DNA from: Streptomyces morookaense
Lineage (GTDB): Bacteria; Actinomycetota; Actinomycetes; Streptomycetales; Streptomycetaceae
Assembly (NCBI RefSeq): GCF_013030945.1
Contig: NZ_JABBXF010000096.1
Coordinates: 1 to 41,626, forward strand
Reading direction: 5' to 3'
Length of the DNA: 41,626 nt
Shown: piece by piece, positions 32,045 through 39,500 of the stretch
Numbering within the stretch: the stretch's first letter is position 1
Layout of the letters: each line of letters opens with the position of its first letter
Position numbers and translations under genes: made by a program
The notes under the pieces: generated by a model
Told to the model about the DNA's origin: nothing
Seen by the model: the letters and a program-made list of their open reading frames with translations, nothing else
Databases searched by the model: none

Positions 32045-32980
32045 TCACTTGACGGCGGTGACGATGGGCAGGACGCCGCCCGCGTTGTAGCGGACCGCCT
32101 GCACGGTGAAGCCCGCGGCTTCGAGCTGGGCCCGTACCTCGTCCTCGCTGGAGAAGTTCAGGTACGTCACCTGGACGATGTCGCCCATGATGGACAGCTC
32201 GCGGCGCAGGTCGGCCTCCGGGATGTCGTACTTCTCCCAGGCGGCCGCGTGCTCGGGCGCCACCCACGGCGGCGGGGGCGGCGGGGTGAGGAAGCTGAGC
32301 AGCAGCCGGCCGCCGGGGCGCAGCGCCTGGTGGAAGCTGCGGTAAAGGTCCGTCAGCCGCTGCGGGTCCGACTCGTACATGTTCAGGCCGTTGCTGACGA
32401 TCAGGTCGAACTCGCCGTCCACGCCCAGCTTCCAGGCGTCGCGCACCTCGAACTCGGTGTGTGCGGAGAGCCCTCGCTGCTCCGCGTTCTCCCGGGCGTA
32501 GGCGACGGACTCCTCGTCGATGTCGATGCCGACGATCCGGAACTTCCCGACTCCGCTGTAGTCCTGCTGCAGCAGGTCGTCCATCACGCCGCAGGGTATG
32601 GACGCCAGGGCCGCACCCTCGGTGATGCAGCCCGCGATCTCCTCCTTGAAGCGGTGGTAGCGCTCGCGCGCCTGGCACAGCAGGGAGTCGTTGAGCAGCC
32701 AGTGCTCGAGCGGGGTGACGGGCCCCTCGGGGGCGTTGCGGAAGATGTACGAGGTCCAGTAGCCGTTGAGGCCCCGGTTGTGCAGCAGGAAGCGGCCGAG
32801 CTCGAACTCCTGCAGCTGGTCCAGGATGTCCAGGGTCTCGTCGAGCGGCAGCACGAGCTGTTCCGCCCGGCGGAGCCGGTCCGCGATCTGCGCCGCGAGT
32901 TCCTTGGTGGCGACGTCGTCGGAAATGCGGGTGGAGGTGCGGTGGGAAATGGTGGAGGCGGGGGAAGTCGTGGGTTCCAT
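32045..32980 (-). CDS. Class I SAM-dependent methyltransferase of the NRPS/PKS cluster
   Basis: A 311-residue methyltransferase. A helical N-terminal part (about 20-100) precedes the Rossmann domain. Motif I is the variant ALASIPCGVMDDLL, the acidic residue of motif II is in IVGIDIDEES, FEVRDAWKL and DLIVSNGLNMYE supply further SAM contacts, and ALRPGGRLLLSFLTPPPPPP is motif IV/post-IV. The run of six prolines is distinctive. In the althiomycin hypothesis it would O-methylate the enol of the pyrrolinone formed by the last NRPS/PKS module. Without a search the accepted atom cannot be proven. ATG at 32980 has gagga upstream. It lies 57 bases after the N-oxygenase gene, in the same operon, and is the last gene before the terminator. 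Confidence 0.82.
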   Translation of the reverse strand: MEPTTSPASTISHRTSTRISDDVATKELAAQIADRLRRAEQLVLPLDETLDILDQLQEFELGRFLLHNRGLNGYWTSYIFRNAPEGPVTPLEHWLLNDSLLCQARERYHRFKEEIAGCITEGAALASIPCGVMDDLLQQDYSGVGKFRIVGIDIDEESVAYARENAEQRGLSAHTEFEVRDAWKLGVDGEFDLIVSNGLNMYESDPQRLTDLYRSFHQALRPGGRLLLSFLTPPPPPPWVAPEHAAAWEKYDIPEADLRRELSIMGDIVQVTYLNFSSEDEVRAQLEAAGFTVQAVRYNAGGVLPIVTAVK

Positions 32981-33037
32981 GGGTGCGTCCTCAGTGGTTC
33001 CTGGGCTGGGCGGAAAGGCGGTGTACCGGACCGGGGT

Positions 33038-34012
33038 TCAGACGGTCCAGCCGATCCGGGCGAAGCTCTCGCGGACGGCGGGGTGGGCGAGCATTCCGGC
33101 ATTGCGCAGCGCCCGCAGGACGTTCTTGACGATCGGCACGTCCGGGGTGATCTCGAAGCCCGCGTAGAGGGCCTCGACGGATTTCTGTGCCTGCTGCCGG
33201 TCGTCGATGAAGGAGTCGAGCAGTCCGATGTTGAAGAGCTTCTCCGACTCCACGGAGAGGTAGAGCGTTGTGAACTCCGCCAGGTGCGTGCCGATCGCTT
33301 CCCGGTAGTCCTCCGGGATTTCCGCCCACAGGTAGGTCATCAGGTCGTAGAAGAAGGCGTAGTGCCGCGACTCGTCGTTCATGTGGTCGTTGACGTAGTA
33401 CTTGATCGACGGGTGCACGCCGGGGCTGTTGAAGAATTCGACCAGCTCGCGCACGAGCGTGGTCTCGAAGCAGCAGTTGGCGAGGATCTCGAAGATGTCG
33501 TGGTACTTGGGGTCGAGCTTCTTCTTGATTTCGAGGACCGCGCGCTGCGAGTCCGATATCGGGTGCTCCAGTGTGCGCAGGTCCGGGTAGTGCTGCTGCA
33601 GCTGCAGGATCATGTCCTGGGCGATGTAGACGTGGTAGTACTCGTCGATGATGACCGAGTGGGTGTTGAGCTTCGTCTCCGCCGTGAACTCCACCGGAAG
33701 GTCCGCATAGAGGATCTTCGAGCAGGCGGAGACGATCTCCTTGATCTCCAGGTTCACGATGTCGTGCAGGTATTTGTAGAAGGACTGGACGAGGATCTCC
33801 TCCTTGCCCGCCCGGCCCAGCGACGCGACCTCGTCGGCCAGCAGCAGCGGCTGCTTGTCCTCCGGGAAGAAGAAGCCCTCCTGCGTGAAGTCGATGGTCT
33901 TGCGCGGGCGGGTGCGGACGGAGGAGCGGGATTCCCACCTGGCGACGTACTCCGCGGTCAGGCTGGGCAACGTCCGGTCGGCTGCGGGGTTCTCCTGGCC
34001 GATGACGCTCAT
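33038..34012 (-). CDS. AurF-type diiron N-oxygenase
   Basis: A 324-residue helical-bundle diiron enzyme. All seven ligands of AurF can be placed at equivalent spacing: E89, E124 and H127 (DEYYH), E183 (CFETT), H210 and E214 (DHMNDESRH), and H217. AurF oxidises an aryl amine to nitro; related enzymes make hydroxylamines, oximes, nitroso or diazeniumdiolate groups. In this cluster the likely job is oxidation of a primary amine of a glycine-derived unit to an oxime. ATG at 34012 follows gaaagagg. Upstream toward the MFS gene are two hairpins. Downstream is the methyltransferase gene at 57 bases. Family assignment is firm, the exact product is inference. Confidence 0.9.
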   Translation of the reverse strand: MSVIGQENPAADRTLPSLTAEYVARWESRSSVRTRPRKTIDFTQEGFFFPEDKQPLLLADEVASLGRAGKEEILVQSFYKYLHDIVNLEIKEIVSACSKILYADLPVEFTAETKLNTHSVIIDEYYHVYIAQDMILQLQQHYPDLRTLEHPISDSQRAVLEIKKKLDPKYHDIFEILANCCFETTLVRELVEFFNSPGVHPSIKYYVNDHMNDESRHYAFFYDLMTYLWAEIPEDYREAIGTHLAEFTTLYLSVESEKLFNIGLLDSFIDDRQQAQKSVEALYAGFEITPDVPIVKNVLRALRNAGMLAHPAVRESFARIGWTV

Positions 34013-34027
34013 GACGGGCCTCTTTCC

Positions 34028-34060
34028 GGGCGCGGGGCATGACGGTGCAGCCCCGCGCCC
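34028..34060. terminator. Hairpin just upstream of the N-oxygenase start
   Basis: Perfect 11-bp stem (gggcgcggggc 34028-34038, gccccgcgccc 34050-34060) with an 11-base loop. It ends 15 bases before the start codon at 34012 on the minus strand, so it may terminate the MFS transcript or control the ribosome site. Confidence 0.55.
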
Positions 34061-34082
34061 TCGGTGCGTGTGCGTCCGTGCG

Positions 34083-34108
34083 GCGGCGGCGAGCGAAGTC
34101 GCCGCCGC
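34083..34108. terminator. Hairpin after the MFS exporter gene
   Basis: Perfect 10-bp stem (gcggcggcga 34083-34092, tcgccgccgc 34099-34108) with a 6-base loop, 55 bases after the MFS stop on the minus strand. It is the first of two tandem hairpins before the N-oxygenase gene. Confidence 0.5.
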
Positions 34109-34162
34109 GCTGTCGGAAAAGGGAAGGAGCAGAAGGGGGTTGTGTACGGCGGAGCCGCCGGC

Positions 34163-35371
34163 TCAGCCGGCCTCGGCCACTGCTTCGGCCTCGGGCGTTT
34201 CGGCGCCCGCTGCGGCCGCCTTGGGCTTGAGGAAGGCCAGGGGCGCGGCGACGGCGACGGCGACGGCCATCACTCCGGAGGTCACGATGGAGTGGCCGGT
34301 GAACAGGCTGCTGGCGACGCCTGTGAGCAGGGTGACCAGCAGGGCCCGCCCGCTCATGGTGAGCGAGGAGGCCGCTCCCTGAAGTTCGGGGAAGACGTTC
34401 ATGGAGCGGCCGAAGACGACCGGGTAGACCGCGGCGAAGCCGATGCAGAAGACGGCGATCGGGCCGGTGGTCGCCCAGGCGCCCTCGCCGAAGACGAGGA
34501 AGAGCAGGATGCCGACGGCGGTGACGGCCATGCTCCAGGCCACCGTGCGCTCCGGGCCGCCCAGGAGCGTGACGATCTTCGAGGCCAGCAGGCTGGTCAC
34601 CGCGAACGAGGCCACGATGATCAGCAGATGGCCGGCGAACTCCACCGTCGACAGGCCGAACGTGTCGGTGTAGAGGAAGGAGCTGGACGCGATGAAGACC
34701 ATGTAGGAGGCGAACAGCAGGCTGGGGACGAGCGAGGCGGCGATGAACTCCTTGCTCGCCAGCAGCCTCCGGTAGTCGGCCGCCACCTTCCGCGCGCTGA
34801 CCTGCTCCAACTCGCCCTTGGTCTCGGGCAGGAGGAACGCCATCAGCAGCAGGGACACCAGTGTGATGCCGAAGACCGTCGCGTAGTTGCCGCGCCAGCC
34901 GATCGTGCGGTTGATGAGGCCGCCCAGCGCGGGCGCCGCCGTCATGAAGGCGGACATCGCGGCGTTGGTGAGCCCGAACATCTTGAACAGCTGGTTGCCC
35001 TTGTAGACGTCGGCGATGATGACGAAGACCAGGACCACGGACGTGCTCGCGCCCACGCCCTGGACGAGCCGGGAGGCGAGGAGGGCGGTGATGTTCGGCG
35101 CCACCGCGCAGCCCAGCGCGCCGATCAGCATGACGGTGTTGCCGGCGAGCATCACCGTGCGCCGGCCGAAGCGGTCGGACAACGGGCCGTAGGCCAGGGC
35201 GCCCAGGCAGTAGCCGAAGAAGTTGTACGTGATCGTCAGCTGCACCGAGGAACCGGACGTGCCGAGACTGTCGGCGATGTCCGGGAAGCTCGGCACGGAC
35301 ATGTCGAGTTCCATGATCGTGCCGATGAGCGAGATGACGAGCAGGGCAGGCAGAAATCTGTGTCTGTTCAT
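34163..35371 (-). CDS. MFS drug exporter, Bcr/CflA subfamily
   Basis: A 402-residue transporter with 12 predicted helices. The first helix contains ELDMSVPSFPDIA, the Bcr/CflA signature in the place of the usual xxLYxPxLP, and motif A reads GPLSDRFGRR between helices 2 and 3. GWRGNYATVFGITL matches the W-R-x-x-F segment of this group. It pumps drugs with proton antiport. In the cluster it is the best candidate for export and self-resistance. ATG at 35371 gives the standard N-terminus MNRHRFLPALL; the open frame to 35629 is upstream leader. It is separated from the hydrolase gene by 259 bases with no gene, which may hold its own promoter, and from the N-oxygenase gene by 150 bases with two hairpins. 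Confidence 0.88.
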   Translation of the reverse strand: MNRHRFLPALLVISLIGTIMELDMSVPSFPDIADSLGTSGSSVQLTITYNFFGYCLGALAYGPLSDRFGRRTVMLAGNTVMLIGALGCAVAPNITALLASRLVQGVGASTSVVLVFVIIADVYKGNQLFKMFGLTNAAMSAFMTAAPALGGLINRTIGWRGNYATVFGITLVSLLLMAFLLPETKGELEQVSARKVAADYRRLLASKEFIAASLVPSLLFASYMVFIASSSFLYTDTFGLSTVEFAGHLLIIVASFAVTSLLASKIVTLLGGPERTVAWSMAVTAVGILLFLVFGEGAWATTGPIAVFCIGFAAVYPVVFGRSMNVFPELQGAASSLTMSGRALLVTLLTGVASSLFTGHSIVTSGVMAVAVAVAAPLAFLKPKAAAAGAETPEAEAVAEAG

Positions 35372-35630
35372 GGCCTCAAGAGGGACGGACCGGAAGGGGA
35401 GAAGTGTGCGAGGGCACGCCGAGCCGAGCCCTGCCGGGAGTCGGCAGAGCTCAGCGATGCGCCGGCACCGGTCTTCGGACCAAGGGCCACCAGGTGGCGT
35501 GGGCGTTGCGAGGCCTGCGGCTCGCCCTTGCACCACCCACGGCAGATAACGCCGGTCGCACCGTGTCCCCTTCTGGGAGTCGAGGCATTCGTCGCACCAA
35601 CGTAAGCATGTGGCCGCTTGGTCCCACAAG

Positions 35631-36527
35631 TCATTTTTGACCTGCGGCGTTGCAGTCGAAATCGGCGATGCGGGACAGCAGTTCCTTGGCGAAGAGCTCC
35701 GGCGCCTCCACGTGGGGCATGTGCGAGGCGCCCGGGATCACCACGGCCTCCGCGCCGGGGACCGCCCGCGCGTACGCCTGGCAGGCCCGCGGCGGCACGA
35801 AGTCGTGCTCGCCGCACAGGAACAGGGTTTCCGGCCCCAGTTCGGCCAGCTGCGCGGTCCGGTCGTACGTGCGCAGGTTGCCCGTCAGGCGGAACTCCGT
35901 GGGGCCCCACATGGCGTCCCGTACGTCCGTCGCGCTGCCGACGGTGGCGTCCAGCAGCTCGTCCGGCCACTCGGTGCGGCACATGTGGCGCTCGGCGAAG
36001 TCGATCGACGCCTCTGCGAACGCCGGTGTGTCGTACCGGCCGGTGCGCATGGCGTCGGTGAACGCCTGGGCCGTGTCCGGCGGCAGCCGGAACAACAGGT
36101 TCCGCATGTCGTCCTCGTACTTGCGGACGTTCAGCACCGGCGAGACCAGGACCAGCCGGTCGGGTCGGCGCGGTCCGCCGCGCAGGGCGAAGTCGCAGGC
36201 GATCATCGTGCCGAAGGAATGCCCCAGCAGATGGAAGCGCTCCAGGCCCAGCGCAGCGATCAGCGCGTCGAGTTCGTCGACGAAGCGCTCCAGGTGCCAC
36301 AGCCCGGGGTCCGCCGGCCGCGTCGAGCGGCCGCACCCCAACTGGTCGTACACGACGACCGGATGGCCGGGCAGCAGGTCCGCCAGGGACCGCAGATAGC
36401 CGTGCGGGGTGCCGGGTCCGCCGTGGACGGTCACCACCGGGGTGCCGGGGGCACCGGCGTTGAGCACCTCGTACCAGATGCTGCCGCCGGGGACGTCGCA
36501 CAGCGCGCCGGCCGTCTTCTCACTCAC
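35631..36527 (-). CDS. Proline iminopeptidase-like alpha/beta hydrolase
   Basis: A 298-residue hydrolase of peptidase family S33. Oxyanion motif HGGPGTPHGYL (about residue 35), VVVYDQLGCGRSTRP, nucleophile Ser in LLGHSFGTMIA (about 103), Asp in LCGEHDFVPP (about 242) and His in GASHMPHVEAPE (about 268). The cap domain (about 130-215) is helical. Family members cleave N-terminal proline or related amides and some act in biosynthetic clusters. Its first 8 bases overlap the end of the NRPS/PKS gene, so it is translated with it. A role in proofreading, release or prodrug processing of the peptide product is possible. It is not a type II thioesterase by sequence pattern. Confidence 0.88.
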   Translation of the reverse strand: MSEKTAGALCDVPGGSIWYEVLNAGAPGTPVVTVHGGPGTPHGYLRSLADLLPGHPVVVYDQLGCGRSTRPADPGLWHLERFVDELDALIAALGLERFHLLGHSFGTMIACDFALRGGPRRPDRLVLVSPVLNVRKYEDDMRNLLFRLPPDTAQAFTDAMRTGRYDTPAFAEASIDFAERHMCRTEWPDELLDATVGSATDVRDAMWGPTEFRLTGNLRTYDRTAQLAELGPETLFLCGEHDFVPPRACQAYARAVPGAEAVVIPGASHMPHVEAPELFAKELLSRIADFDCNAAGQK

Positions 36528-39500
36528 CGTCTTCTCCCTGGGTCGTTGCGAGGCGGGCGCCGATCGCCGCCACGTGCGGCATGCCGTTCATGCTCAGGTG
36601 GTTGCCGGTCACCGGCACATGCGCCCAGCCGCCGCGCGCCAGCCGCCGCCAGTGCGGGGCCTGGTCCGCCGGGAACTCCGGGATCTCCTCCTCGTGCGAG
36701 AAGAACACGATGTCACCGGCGTACGGGCGCGGTTCGTAGGCGTGCATGGCCCGGCTGTGCTGCTGCCAGGCGTGGATGTAGCGGGGCAGGAAGTCGGCGG
36801 AGAGCATGTCCTCGAACTCCGTGCCGCGCGCCTTCTCCGCGATGTAGCCGATCTTCGCCTCGACCGTCTCCAGCGCCTCCAGCTCCGCCATGGGGAAGTC
36901 CAGCCGGGCCAGGCCGTAGCGCAGCAGGTAGTCGATGATGTCCTGACCGGTCATGTCGGCCGGCAGGTTGCCCCGGGCCGGGCTGTCGATCAGCACCACC
37001 TCCGGCCGGTACCCGTCGCGGGCGTCCAGCAGCTGGGCCATCTCGTAGGCGACGATGCCGCCGAAGGACGAACCGCCCAGCCGGAACGGGGCCGTGAGCC
37101 CGAACTCCGCCAGCTGCTCCAGGTAATGGGCCGCCATGGCCTCGACCGTGGTCAGCTCCGCGGTGCCGTCGAGCATCGGCGAGCGCACCGCGTACACCGC
37201 TTGGTCGTCCGGCAGACAGGCCGCCAGCTCCCGGTAGAAGTACACGTCGCCGCCGATCGGATGGACCAGGACCAGGGGCGGCCGCGACTCCGGGTCGCCC
37301 TTCTTGACGACGACCACCGGCGAAGCCGCCTCCGGCGCATACCGGTTGCCGAGGTGCTCGGCCAGCCGGTCCGCGAGAGCCTGAGGCGTGTGACGCTCCA
37401 GTGCCATGAACTCCACCCGGACGCCGGTGCGTTGCCGGATGCGGGCCACGAGCTGGACGGCGGCCAGCGAGTCGCCGCCCTGGACGAAGAAGTCGTCCTC
37501 CGGCCGGACGCTCTCGACGCCCAGGACCGCGCGCCAGGCCTCCGCGACGACGGCTCCGACCTCGTCCTCCTCGACGGGCACCGGCACCGGTTCCGGCGTC
37601 CGCACGGGCTGAACGGCCGTTCCGGAAGGGTCGATCCAGTGCTCCTGCCGGTCGAAGACGTAGCCGGGCAGCCGCACCCGGTCCGCGGCCGTCAGGCCGT
37701 GGAACGCCTCGGCGTCGACGTCGGCACCCGCGGCCCACGCGGTGCCGAGGGCCGTCAGGGCCACGGCGGGCTCCTCGCCGGCCCGGTCGGCCCGGGGCAT
37801 GGCCGGCGCCACCGGGCGTCCGGCGCGGTCCGGGTGCCGGCGGGCGGGCCGGCTCAGGATGCGGCCCGGGCCCAGTTCGAGCAGAACCGCGTCCCGGCCG
37901 GCCTCCGAGCCGTACAGCGTGGTCAGTCCACGGTGGAACTGCACCGTGCTGCGCAGCTGCGCCGTCCAGTACTCCGGTGTGCGGACCTGCTCGGGGTCGG
38001 CCCAGTCGCCGGTCAGGTTGGAGACGAACGGGACGGCGGGCGCCCGCAGTTCGATCCGGGCCAGCACCGCGGCGAACTCGTCCAGCACCGGGTCGAGCAG
38101 CCGGGAGTGGAACGCGTGCGACACGGCGACCCGTCGGGCGGTGACGCCGTCGGCGGCCAGTTCCGCCGCCAGCGCGTCGACCGCCCCGGGCGGGCCCGAG
38201 ACCACGCAGCTGCCCGCGTCGTCGACGACGGCCAGGTCGAGGCCGTGCTCCTGTGCGCGCGACTGCACCTGTCCGGCGGGCAGCGGCACCGCGAGCATCG
38301 CCCCGGGGGCGGTGCCTGCGAGCAGCCGGCCGCGCTCCAGGACGAGCGTCAGCGCGTCCTCCAGTGAGAACACACCGGCCAGACAGGCCGCCACATACTC
38401 GCCCAGGCTGTGCCCGAGCATCGCGGTCGGCCGGACGCCGAGGTCCATGAACCACCGGGCGAGCGCGTACTCGACGATGAACAACGCGGTCTGCGTGTAA
38501 CGGGTGTTGCCGACCTGTGCGGTACGGCCGAGCAGATCGGCCTCGTCGACGCCCTCCGGGAGATGCGGCCGGACGAGCTCCAGACAGCGGTCCACGTGGA
38601 CCCGGAAACCGGGCTCGGCCGCATAGAGGGCCTGCCCCATCCCCTGGTACTGGGCGCCCTGTCCGGGGAACAGGAACACGGCCGGCCGCCCCGCTCGCCG
38701 GGTGACCGTCTCGTGCTCCCCGGCCGTCAGCCGGTCCACGAGCTCCTGCCGGCTGCCGCCCACGACCACCCGGTGGTACGGGAAGCGGTGCCGGGCCGTG
38801 TGCAGGGTGTACGCCACACGCTCCAGCGGCACGTGCGGATGACCGGCCAGATGACGCGCCAGGGCCTCGGCCTGCGCGCCGAGGGCGTCGGCGGTGTGCG
38901 CCGACACCATCAGCAGCTGCTGCCCGTCCCGGCCGGACGCGTTCCCGCCCTCCGGCGCGGCAGACTGCGGTGCCTCCTCCAGCACCACATGGGCGTTGGT
39001 GCCGCCGATCCCGAAGGAGCTGACGCCTGCGCGCAGCACCGGGTGCTCACTCGTCCACGGCGTGCAGGCCGTGTTGACGTAGAACGGGCCCTTCTCCAGT
39101 TCGAGCGCCGGGTTGGGGGCGGTGTGGTGGAGGGTGGGCACCAGCGTGCGGTGCTCCAGGCACAGCACCGCCTTGATCAGCCCGGCGATGCCCGACGCGA
39201 CGTCCAGGTGGCCGATGTTGGTCTTCACCGAGCCCAGGGCGATCCGGTCGCCTGTGCCGCTGTCCGTGCCGAACGCCTGGTGCAGGGCGGCCACTTCGAT
39301 GGGGTCGCCGAGCGCCGTGCCCGTGCCGTGCGCCTCCACGTAGCCGATGGTCGACGGGTCGATGCCGGCCTTCTCGTGGGCGCTGCGGATCACCGCGGCC
39401 TGCCGCTCCTGGCTGGGCGCCGTGTAACCGATCTTGTGCTGGCCGTCGTTGTTGACGGCCGTCGCCTTGATCACCGCACGGATGGGATCGTTGTCCGCGA

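Noticed and set aside
35372..35630. Frame extension of the MFS gene to 35629
   Set aside because: The extra 86 residues are Cys/Arg/Pro-rich and would precede a normal MFS first helix.
36409..38367. 652-residue plus-strand frame opposite the NRPS/PKS
   Set aside because: Shadow of the KS-AT-TE coding strand, with no recognisable motifs.
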